Origin: Desulfurococcales archaeon
GTDB lineage: Archaea; Thermoproteota; Thermoprotei_A; Sulfolobales; Acidilobaceae
Direction: 5' to 3'
Assembly (NCBI GenBank): GCA_015521095.1
Contig: WAOU01000092.1
Coordinates: forward strand, 1 to 13,066
DNA length: 13,066 nt
A program made the translations under genes and the position numbers. The notes below the pieces were generated by a model. It had not been told where the DNA came from, did not search any database, and saw nothing but the letters and a program-made list of their open reading frames with translations. Within the stretch, counting starts at the first letter, position 1; every line of letters starts with the position of its first letter. Positions 1 through 6,491 of this stretch are shown here, one piece after another.

Positions 1-263
1 GTATCCTTACACGCAGGGATCTCATATATCTGTTAGCGTCAGGTGTAGCGGTGAAGAATCCTAAGGTAACATTGTATATGAGTGAGAGCGTGATCACTGC
101 AAAGGACGAGGACAATCTAAAGGAGATACTGGACAGGATGAGCGAGTCCGGAGTCAGGCATGTGGCTATAGTTGATTCCTCGGGGAAGCCAAAGGGCATT
201 ATAAGTATGTGGGATATCCTCATGTTCATAGCAAGGCACTGTATAACAGGTCTCCAGGAATAA
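1..263 (+). CDS. CBS-domain protein, C-terminal part (5' end outside window)
   Basis: Reading frame 3 is open from the left edge to a TAA at 261-263, so this is the C-terminal part of a longer protein. The visible product begins ILTRRDLIYLLASG, which looks like the closing helix of one CBS motif. A second CBS motif follows: a linker (NPKVTLYMSESVITAK), a helix (LKEILDRMSESGVRHVAIVD), then SGKPKGIISMWDIL, the usual strand-helix ending. A GTG at 51 could be read as a start, but the preceding codons encode conserved-looking CBS sequence, so the gene probably begins upstream. CBS pairs (Bateman modules) bind adenine nucleotides and usually regulate other proteins; stand-alone two-CBS proteins are common in archaea. 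Whether an effector domain precedes it cannot be seen. The next gene starts 82 bases downstream. Confidence 0.85.
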   Translation, partial: ILTRRDLIYLLASGVAVKNPKVTLYMSESVITAKDEDNLKEILDRMSESGVRHVAIVDSSGKPKGIISMWDILMFIARHCITGLQE

Positions 264-329
264 GACGATTCATATCGACATAGGATATGGGTCCGCTGTG
301 TAGAGATAACCTCGCAGTACCTAGTTCGA

Positions 330-340
330 TCACCGGTGAG
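330..340 (+). promoter_or_regulatory. Ribosome-binding site for the TTG-started NAD-kinase-like gene
   Basis: GGTGAG at 335-340 lies five bases before the TTG codon at 346 and matches the archaeal anti-Shine-Dalgarno sequence, which decides this non-ATG start. The site sits inside a perfect 10-base palindrome, TCACCGGTGA at 330-339. A loopless palindrome this short is a weak hairpin and may simply be chance. Confidence 0.7.
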
Positions 341-345
341 TTGTA

Positions 346-1485
346 TTGAAGAAGATATGCTTCATTGTAAATCCCTTCGCCGGTGCAGGAGGACGACTAG
401 GATGGAAAGGAACAGACTGGCCACTACCACTCAGACTAAAAGACAAGGATCCCAGAAGCCTACCGGCCTATCAAAGAGCTAAAAGATTCCTAGAGAAGCT
501 CCTCTCCTTAAAGATTGAACGTGTAGATTTACTGGTTGCCCCCTGCTTTATGGGGCAGATGATACTTGAGGACGTGAAACGAACACTGGGTATAGATATG
601 AAATCAACAGTACTAGATTGTTATTCATGTAAATGGCCGACCACTCCGGACGATACACAGGGTTGTCTGAGAAAATGCCTAGATATAGGAGCAGACCTCG
701 TAGTTTTTCTCGGAGGAGATGGAACAGCCAGGCTAGTATATGATGTAATAGACGGAAAGATACCTGTCCTGGGAGTGCCGGGAGGAGTCAAAGTCTATAG
801 CGGGGTCTTCGCCGAGTCCCCGGAGGCCGCCGCGGAACTGGTCAAGACATTTATCAATGGCCGGGTAGTCTTCGAGGAAAGACCAGTACTTGACATTGAC
901 GAAGAAATGTTCCGGAAAAACCAGCTACAGGTAAAGACTTACGGGTATCTAACAGTCCCGGTACACGGAGACACAGTAGTCTCCGGAAAAACTATTTATG
1001 TCTCAAGTGTCCAGTCTGAAATAGCTGAGATAGCAGAATACTTTAAGGAAGAGATCTATAGGGACTGCACCCTCTACATCATGGGGCCAGGCTCCACCAC
1101 AGCCAGAATAGCATCAGTGCTAGGAGTAGAAAAGACCCTCCTAGGTGTAGACGTAATACATAACAAGAAAATTATTGCAAAGGACGCTAACGAGGAAAAA
1201 CTATCTGAGATACTTCAGAAATACAAGTCGAACAAAAAGATGATTATAGTCTCGCCAATTGGCGGGCAAGGATTTGTTTTTGGAAGAGGCAACCAGCAGA
1301 TATCTCCTAGGATAATCAAGGAGGTAGGTAAGGAAAACATACTAGTAGTATCAGCCCCATCCAAGCTTAAACATCTAAAGAAGCTAAGAGTAGACACGGG
1401 AGATCCAGAACTAGACCGGGAGCTTAGAGGCTATATCAGGGTCCTCGTAGGATATAGAAAATACAAGATCATGAAACTCGACTAA
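346..1485 (+). CDS. NAD-kinase-like protein of the COG3199 (ATP-NAD/AcoX kinase) family
   Basis: This 379-residue protein belongs to the archaeal COG3199 group, related to NAD kinases and diacylglycerol-kinase-like folds. The N-terminus KKICFIVNPFAGAGGRLGWK is the family's opening nucleotide-binding strand and glycine-rich loop. The NAD-kinase hallmark GGDGTAR is at residues 123-129. MGPGSTT follows near 246-252, then PIGGQGFVFGRGNQQISP at 304-321 and VDTGDPELD at 349-357, both typical of this subgroup. The predicted activity is phosphorylation of NAD or another small substrate using ATP or polyphosphate. The true substrate is not established for the family, so NAD kinase is only a family-level inference. 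The TTG start is supported by GGTGAG five bases upstream. The PP-loop gene begins 28 bases after the stop, consistent with one operon. Confidence 0.85.
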   Translation: MKKICFIVNPFAGAGGRLGWKGTDWPLPLRLKDKDPRSLPAYQRAKRFLEKLLSLKIERVDLLVAPCFMGQMILEDVKRTLGIDMKSTVLDCYSCKWPTTPDDTQGCLRKCLDIGADLVVFLGGDGTARLVYDVIDGKIPVLGVPGGVKVYSGVFAESPEAAAELVKTFINGRVVFEERPVLDIDEEMFRKNQLQVKTYGYLTVPVHGDTVVSGKTIYVSSVQSEIAEIAEYFKEEIYRDCTLYIMGPGSTTARIASVLGVEKTLLGVDVIHNKKIIAKDANEEKLSEILQKYKSNKKMIIVSPIGGQGFVFGRGNQQISPRIIKEVGKENILVVSAPSKLKHLKKLRVDTGDPELDRELRGYIRVLVGYRKYKIMKLD

Positions 1486-1499
1486 AAGCCATGGTCTAT

Positions 1500-1505
1500 G
1501 TGAGG
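1500..1505 (+). promoter_or_regulatory. Ribosome-binding site for the PP-loop gene
   Basis: GTGAGG, eight bases before the ATG at 1514, supports that start and fits an operon-internal gene. Confidence 0.6.
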
Positions 1506-1513
1506 AAGAAGAC

Positions 1514-2842
1514 ATGAAGCAAAAATCGAGGAACGTGGGGAACAAGGACGTAACCGCCAAGATACCGAGGAAAAAGATAGGCTGGAACTATAGTGACAAT
1601 GTACCAGTTTTCGATGCGGGAAGAACTCTTCTTACTCCAATTAGAGACGTATGGATAATGAGCAGTGGTGAAAAACATGAGCTCATAGAAACATTAGTGG
1701 TGGCGACGGGCATAGACAAGGACCTGTGGCAAAGAATATTCTCTCCCGTAACAATAGCTCATAGGATTCCTGCACCTCTCGGCGAGTTCGCTATAGAGGT
1801 ATGGGGTCATGGGCTGAAACTATTATCAGCAGAGATCGATCCGAAGACATCTTATTGGAGAATTTACCCTACAGGTGCCCTCGCATCACTAATATATAGT
1901 CATGGCGAAGAGCCCGTAGAGTTACAGACAAGACGTCGTCTAAAAGGAACCAAAATAGAAATCCCTAACTGCAGGGATAAGGATCTCTGTCTCGTCAAGG
2001 CAGGCAAATACATAGGATTCGCATCGAAGAGGGGAACATCATACAAGGTACGCGATATGGCTCCTACAGGCTTCAAGGTTCTCAATTCATCGACGATAGA
2101 AGACTATGCGAGGGCAAACAGAGCATATATAGAGCGACTAGTCTCGGAGGCCAGAGAATTCATACGGCAACACGCAGGCGAGCAACATGTCTATGTAGCA
2201 GTCAGCGGAGGAGCCGATAGCACCGCGACCGCGCTACTAGCGGTGGAAGCATTAGGCCCCAGCAAGGTAACCCTAGTATATGCTGATACAAAGATGGAGT
2301 TTCCAGAGTCTCATGAGACTGTTAGGAAACTAGCTGACAGGCTGGGGGTAAGACTCGACATTGTATCGGGCAATTTTGACCCCGTGGCTGAAATATCGCG
2401 TAGAGGCCTGATGAGCAGGAACAATAGATGGTGCACTAGGATACTTAAGCTCGAGCCACTACGAAGATACTACTATTCTAGGAATGCCAAGATAATAATT
2501 GACGGGGCCAGAGCATACGAGAGCACTGCTCGAGCCTCTAATAAACGGGTGGGAGAAAACCCGGCGATACCAGGTATCAAACGCTTACTCCCAATCCTAT
2601 ACTGGACTAGGATGGAGGTTCAAGCCTACCTCATTCTGAGAAACGCTCCCATTAACCCCCTCTACGAGAGAGGACTAGTGAGAATAGGATGCATTCTATG
2701 CCCTGCCATGAGCCTCCATGAGCTCAGGCTCGCAAGCAACATGTATCCAGAGTTCTACGAGCGGGTGGCGTCCGCTATAGAGTCGCCTGGAGTAGTAGCT
2801 GCAAAAAAATTCATACTTGTAGGCAAATGGAGGAAACTCTAA
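1514..2842 (+). CDS. PUA-like plus PP-loop (PAPS reductase family) protein
   Basis: This is a 442-residue protein. Residues about 140-185 (RLKGTKIEIPNCRDKDLCLVK and following) look like a PUA-type RNA-binding domain. A PP-loop domain of the PAPS reductase/adenine nucleotide alpha-hydrolase family follows: SGGADST at 231-237 (ATP pyrophosphate loop), LVYADTKMEFPES near 254-266, RWCT at 305-308, GARAYES at 331-337, NPLYERG at 381-387 and GCILCP at 392-397. These are hallmarks of the archaeal COG0175-like subgroup that joins a PUA domain to a PP-loop. PP-loop enzymes adenylate substrates or transfer sulfur; with an RNA-binding domain, RNA modification is at least as likely as sulfate assimilation. 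Cys307, Cys393 and Cys396 are candidate metal or sulfur ligands. The N-terminal WNYSDNVPV sits where I recall relatives having a WCxxCNxPV zinc ribbon, but lacks cysteines. It follows the NAD-kinase-like gene by 28 bases. Confidence 0.82.
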   Translation: MKQKSRNVGNKDVTAKIPRKKIGWNYSDNVPVFDAGRTLLTPIRDVWIMSSGEKHELIETLVVATGIDKDLWQRIFSPVTIAHRIPAPLGEFAIEVWGHGLKLLSAEIDPKTSYWRIYPTGALASLIYSHGEEPVELQTRRRLKGTKIEIPNCRDKDLCLVKAGKYIGFASKRGTSYKVRDMAPTGFKVLNSSTIEDYARANRAYIERLVSEAREFIRQHAGEQHVYVAVSGGADSTATALLAVEALGPSKVTLVYADTKMEFPESHETVRKLADRLGVRLDIVSGNFDPVAEISRRGLMSRNNRWCTRILKLEPLRRYYYSRNAKIIIDGARAYESTARASNKRVGENPAIPGIKRLLPILYWTRMEVQAYLILRNAPINPLYERGLVRIGCILCPAMSLHELRLASNMYPEFYERVASAIESPGVVAAKKFILVGKWRKL

Positions 2843-2869
2843 TCACTATAACAAGGAAATCATGGTAGT

Positions 2870-2880
2870 TTGATATAAAT
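2870..2880 (+). promoter_or_regulatory. TATA-like promoter element before the membrane/OB-domain gene
   Basis: TTGATATAAAT at 2870-2880 lies about 26-30 bases before the ATG at 2907. No convincing Shine-Dalgarno sequence intervenes (only a weak AAGGA). This suggests a leaderless or near-leaderless transcript starting close to 2900-2907. A second AT-rich stretch, TTTATAAGG near 2891-2899, is too close to the start codon to be the TATA box. Confidence 0.5.
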
Positions 2881-2906
2881 TAGAGAACGTCCTTTATAAG
2901 GATACT

Positions 2907-4109
2907 ATGGTGTACGAAGAGTTGAATTTTGACCACATAGATTCTCCAATAAGAGAAAATACTCCCAAAAGATTCATATTATCAGCTATACTAGTCTTCG
3001 TAGCAGCCATATTCACAGTAAACGCGCCAAGCATATTCCAAGGATACGGAGGAGTAGTAGCGGCACTGACGATCACCGCACTATTACTAGGCCCAGCATA
3101 CGCGGCCGCAGCGACCTTCATGGGATTCCTAGCCGCAGTACCTATTGTAATTTATGCCAAGACGATGTTCCTCATAGTCCTCGTAGCCAGTATATTACTT
3201 CGTCCATTGGCGCCACTATTGGGATCGTATGCAAGGAAAAGAGCGGGAGAATACGCCACAGGACTAGTTGTCGCTGCACTTGACTCTGTATTGTCAACTA
3301 CCATAGCAATATTATACTATGGAGACGATGGAATACACATAGCGTTATCTGTATTCGATATAATAACAGCGTTACTGGCTGTAACCGTGTATAAACTTTA
3401 TCGCGAAGATAGACTATTAGGATTAGTGTCGTCCCTAGGACTATTACTATTCATAGTGGGGAGCAAGTTCTACTTCTCCTATGCGTCACTAGCCGGCCTA
3501 ATAGCGGTTCTACTAACCTATTATGGACATGGTAGGATGGAGGCCTCTAGAGCAGCTGCTGCCGCATCGGTACTAATCATAGTACTAGGCATAATAGCCG
3601 GCTATGCAGGTCTCCTGCTCAACCTAAAAGTGTTGTCGTATCCTATTGATCCCTCGAGCTATACAGATCAGCGATGGAGCATAAGCGGCGACAAGTGTGG
3701 TGTATTAGAGAACGTGTTTGAAAACACCTATGATCCCATGAGGCTACGAATAGTAGGCGACTGTATGGTTGCAGAGGGAGTTATCGAAAGTATCCCCCAC
3801 CTCTACGACGACGGAGATATATGTTTCGATATGAAGGTCGCAGATACCAACTATGATACATGGGCTAGTCTGGGAACGATAATCCTTCGCGGCGGTCTCC
3901 TCCACGTCGAAATCGTAGAAGCAGATCATATAACGATACTAGGCGAGTACAATATGACTCTATGTCAGGGAGACATAGTGAGAGTATGGGGTCCCCTGGT
4001 AGTGGATACCGATCATGGACAATGGAGCGAGATCCATCCTGTCCTCGGACTAGAAATAATAAAGCGAGGAGAGGGCCCCTGCATATCATTCAACAGTACG
4101 AGTCCTTAG
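2907..4109 (+). CDS. Multi-spanning membrane protein with C-terminal extracytoplasmic OB-like domain
   Basis: I do not recognise the whole protein (400 residues). After a short acidic cytoplasmic N-terminus, residues about 22-238 form eight or nine hydrophobic segments (roughly 22-42, 47-66, 68-84, 86-100, 115-138, 142-163, 168-186, 190-206 and 215-238). The rest (about 240-400) is soluble. Within it, residues about 283-385 resemble a small OB-fold domain I associate with secreted proteins: VAEGVIESI, then DDGDICFDMKV, HVEIVEAD, GDIVRVWGP and DTDHGQWSEIHPV. Five cysteines (264, 286, 306, 353, 392) in the soluble part could form disulfides if it faces outside, which fits the short N-terminus. 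No transporter or enzyme signature is visible. It has its own promoter and may be unrelated to the ABC cassette that starts 83 bases after it. Confidence 0.75.
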   Translation: MVYEELNFDHIDSPIRENTPKRFILSAILVFVAAIFTVNAPSIFQGYGGVVAALTITALLLGPAYAAAATFMGFLAAVPIVIYAKTMFLIVLVASILLRPLAPLLGSYARKRAGEYATGLVVAALDSVLSTTIAILYYGDDGIHIALSVFDIITALLAVTVYKLYREDRLLGLVSSLGLLLFIVGSKFYFSYASLAGLIAVLLTYYGHGRMEASRAAAAASVLIIVLGIIAGYAGLLLNLKVLSYPIDPSSYTDQRWSISGDKCGVLENVFENTYDPMRLRIVGDCMVAEGVIESIPHLYDDGDICFDMKVADTNYDTWASLGTIILRGGLLHVEIVEADHITILGEYNMTLCQGDIVRVWGPLVVDTDHGQWSEIHPVLGLEIIKRGEGPCISFNSTSP

Positions 4110-4158
4110 CAACAATAGTCTTCTAGGCCGCCTTCCCTTACCACGATATAGATACCAC

Positions 4159-4170
4159 ATTATTATAGAG
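4159..4170 (+). promoter_or_regulatory. TATA-like promoter of the ABC cassette
   Basis: ATTATTATAGAG at 4159-4170 is about 26-32 bases before the ATG at 4193. No Shine-Dalgarno-like sequence lies in between, so the mRNA is probably leaderless, as is common for the first gene of crenarchaeal operons. The remaining gap upstream (4110-4158) shows no clear terminator. Confidence 0.5.
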
Positions 4171-4192
4171 ATAGCAAGGCCATCATAGAATA

Positions 4193-5107
4193 ATGGCGAA
4201 AACGTTGCGGGCCCCAATAATACTAGAGAACGTGACAAAAACATATGGTGACAAGAAAGCATTATCAAACGTATCCATCACATTGAAAGAGAAGAAAATC
4301 ACAGGCCTCCTGGGGCCGAATGGTAGTGGAAAAACAACAATGATAAAGATAATACTGGGAATAATAAGAAAAGACACAGGAAAAGTCCTCCTAAGAGGAA
4401 GAGACCCGTTCAAGGATCCCAGAGCACGAGAGCACGTTGGATACATTCCAGAGAGACCAGAGCTCCCAAGTAGTATGCCCGTCAGAGAGGTTCTCATAAC
4501 AGCAGCCAAGATATACGGATCCACGAATCCAAAGGATACAGTAGACGAAGCAATAAGCCTTGCCGGCCTAAGCGGTAATGAATGGAAACGGTTCAAAGAA
4601 TTAAGCGCCGGGTTGAAACAGCGGGCTGCCATAGCTCATGCACTGATAAGCGATCCAGACATACTTATCGCAGATGAGCCGACCAGTAATCTTGATCCCA
4701 TTGAGAGGGTGCGTATACTCGATCTCCTCGTTGACCTGAATAGGAAAGAGGACCTAACCTTGCTATTCACAGGCCATGTCCTAGCAGAAGTGAGTAGAGT
4801 AGCTGAGGACATTATCGTGCTTAGGAACGGTAAATTACTGTTCCAGGGATCCCCAAGGAATCTCATGGACATAGCATCGATCGTAGCTATAAGGGCCAGT
4901 GATCCAGTAAAGCTTTCAATGCTTCTCGAGGAGCGGGGCTTCAAGACTAGACATACACCATTTAGTCTCACAGTATATCTCTCGGGGCGAGAAGAGATTC
5001 CTAGACTAATGGAGGCCCTCGCAGTACTAGCCAGTAAGCATGGAATAGACATATTCAGTATTGATACCGTGGAGGCTTCGCTAGAGGAAATGCTGAGGAG
5101 GGAGTAG
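4193..5107 (+). CDS. ABC transporter ATP-binding protein (ABC-2 / DrrA-like)
   Basis: This 304-residue nucleotide-binding subunit energises an ABC-2-type exporter or membrane-remodelling transporter. Visible motifs: Walker A GPNGSGKTT (41-49), GYIPERPEL at the Q-loop position with glutamate in place of glutamine as often seen in this class, signature LSAGLKQRAAIAHAL (137-151) with alanine for the second-position glycine of LSGGQ, Walker B DILIADEP (156-163) with catalytic Glu162, D-loop SNLD (165-168), and H-loop His195. Residues 220-304 form the usual C-terminal regulatory tail of this subfamily. The domain is complete and should be active. It starts at an ATG preceded by a TATA box but no ribosome-binding site. 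The permease gene follows two bases after the stop. Substrate is unknown. Confidence 0.93.
   Translation: MAKTLRAPIILENVTKTYGDKKALSNVSITLKEKKITGLLGPNGSGKTTMIKIILGIIRKDTGKVLLRGRDPFKDPRAREHVGYIPERPELPSSMPVREVLITAAKIYGSTNPKDTVDEAISLAGLSGNEWKRFKELSAGLKQRAAIAHALISDPDILIADEPTSNLDPIERVRILDLLVDLNRKEDLTLLFTGHVLAEVSRVAEDIIVLRNGKLLFQGSPRNLMDIASIVAIRASDPVKLSMLLEERGFKTRHTPFSLTVYLSGREEIPRLMEALAVLASKHGIDIFSIDTVEASLEEMLRRE
5095..5104 (+). promoter_or_regulatory. Ribosome-binding site for the ABC permease (GTG start)
   Basis: GAGGAGGGAG lies within the last codons of the ATPase gene, five bases before the GTG at 5110. It selects this GTG over the out-of-frame ATG at 5108 and indicates translational coupling. 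Confidence 0.7.
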
Positions 5108-5109
5108 AT

Positions 5110-5859
5110 GTGAGTTTAAAAAGGATCTATGGATTATTATCTCTCGATCTATCGGATACGATAAGGCCTCCACTACTCTACTTCATGGTTTTCGTAATTA
5201 CACTTCTAAGCGTTGTACTAGCATATGTTCAATTATTTTCGACCACGGAGAGTCTAGCAATGAATATTCTGAGGCCTACACTACTGGCTACAGCATTGTT
5301 CTTAGCGCTACGAGGAGCATCAGGGATATCCCAGCTAGTATCTAACAGGGTTATGGAGGTGTACCTCTCCTATCCAGTCTCCAGACTCTCTATCGCAATA
5401 GTACTATACATCAGTAGAGTAGTTGTTCCAAGCATCCTACTAATAACAATACCACTACTGGCCGCGGGAATAGTTCTAGAGCCTCTCGTTGTCCAGGAAT
5501 CCTCCAACTATATCCTTATGGGTATCTCATTCCTCGTACAAGCATTGTTCTACGGTAGTGTATTCGTACTCATAGCACTTGTCGCAAAGAGTACCGGGAC
5601 AACCAGTATATTGAGCCTCTTATTCTACTTTTCATACAATATAATTGCACTAATACTATCATCCGTGTCATCATCAGTGACCTCCACACTATTTAGGCTT
5701 GCCCAAGCAATGTCATTCTATATGACAGTATACAATTCGCTGACAACTAATATTGAAGCGCTTAGACCATATCTTTGGGAGTATCTATTGGTTCCCTCAC
5801 TCACGTCGCTCTCAGCGCTAGCATTTATACTGATAATGTCGAGGAGGTTTGAGCCATAA
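5110..5859 (+). CDS. ABC-2 type transporter permease
   Basis: This 249-residue integral membrane protein has about six hydrophobic segments (roughly 22-41, 53-70, 97-122, 134-158, 163-185 and 225-244), the usual plan of ABC-2 permeases. Between the second and third, the cytoplasmic-looking stretch SNRVMEVYLSYPVSRLSI matches the common coupling-helix region (in relatives, often E.LLSLPVSR). It starts at GTG with a strong ribosome-binding site inside the upstream gene. Its TAA overlaps the next ATG by one base, so all three genes of the cassette are almost certainly co-translated. It is paired with the ATPase encoded just upstream. The transported substrate cannot be deduced. Confidence 0.88.
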   Translation: MSLKRIYGLLSLDLSDTIRPPLLYFMVFVITLLSVVLAYVQLFSTTESLAMNILRPTLLATALFLALRGASGISQLVSNRVMEVYLSYPVSRLSIAIVLYISRVVVPSILLITIPLLAAGIVLEPLVVQESSNYILMGISFLVQALFYGSVFVLIALVAKSTGTTSILSLLFYFSYNIIALILSSVSSSVTSTLFRLAQAMSFYMTVYNSLTTNIEALRPYLWEYLLVPSLTSLSALAFILIMSRRFEP

Positions 5860-6491
5860 TGGATAAACGAAGACTCTTTGGAGGCTTATTGGCCTCGATT
5901 GGCCTGGCATTATTGATCGGAGCCCTCATAGGCTCCACTATAGGCGTCAAGACAAGCTTATCATTTGATGGAGAAAATTATCTAGGAGACAACAAAGCAT
6001 TAATTATATCACTATACAGCTCGACAAGCGAAGGAACAGCGGTAGTAGAGATCTATAATGCGAGCCAGGTCTTCTACATATCGAATGTAACAGGCGATCC
6101 TAGAAGTCTCGTCAAGGCGCTTACAGCTTTCAACATCAATGCGACACAAAGCGAATATAACTATGATATGAGGCTGGGACTAGTATATGGTACCAGCAAG
6201 GTCGAAGCCAATAGCATGATTCTATCTGCGCTCCCATCCCTAAGCAAAGTACTAGAATTCAATATTAGGGAAGCTTCTCCAGAAAACGGCGTATTCGTAA
6301 TCCGGGAAAACATGACTTCTGGCGAGGCATTGCTTGTCTTTGCTCTTGGCCAGACTGTAAGCTATAACGTCGAGTATAGTGTCTCGAACACGTATCGGCT
6401 ACCTTACACCTACGTCTATGCTATATCTGGAGTCATGGTAGTCGTCGGCGTCCTAGTCAGTGTTCCGTGGAAGAGAGCTAATCCTCCCTAA
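5859..6491 (+). CDS. Membrane-anchored extracytoplasmic protein of the ABC cassette, unknown function
   Basis: I do not recognise this 210-residue protein. It has one hydrophobic segment at each end (about 8-29 and 185-203) with positively charged residues outside each (KRR at 3-5, WKR at 204-206). This predicts both termini in the cytoplasm and a domain of about 155 residues outside. The domain is rich in Ser, Asn and Thr and has four N-glycosylation sequons (Asn67, Asn76, Asn94, Asn151), consistent with surface exposure in an archaeon. The ATG overlaps the permease stop (TAATG) and is preceded by GAGGAGG in the end of the permease gene, so it is translationally coupled. The context suggests an accessory subunit of the ABC-2 transporter, perhaps a substrate-contacting or assembly factor. 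Its 3' end overlaps the convergent gcvPB by 14 bases. Confidence 0.8.
   Translation: MDKRRLFGGLLASIGLALLIGALIGSTIGVKTSLSFDGENYLGDNKALIISLYSSTSEGTAVVEIYNASQVFYISNVTGDPRSLVKALTAFNINATQSEYNYDMRLGLVYGTSKVEANSMILSALPSLSKVLEFNIREASPENGVFVIRENMTSGEALLVFALGQTVSYNVEYSVSNTYRLPYTYVYAISGVMVVVGVLVSVPWKRANPP

Noticed and set aside
51..53. GTG at 51 as the start of a small 70-residue CBS protein
   Set aside because: The frame continues upstream to the window edge with CBS-like residues (RRDLIYLLASG), so the gene is more likely truncated by the window.
330..339. Palindrome TCACCGGTGA considered as an operator
   Set aside because: It coincides with the ribosome-binding site GGTGA, and a loopless 10-base palindrome without any other copy noticed is weak evidence of regulation.
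4183..5052. Long minus-strand frames opposite the ABC ATPase gene
   Set aside because: The plus-strand frame has all ABC ATPase motifs in order; the opposite frames show no recognisable motif and low-complexity Ser/Arg/Leu content.
5664..5675. Minus-strand ATGATGA inside the ABC permease gene, considered as a C box
   Set aside because: There is no matching D box downstream, and the sequence encodes a Ser-rich loop between membrane segments.
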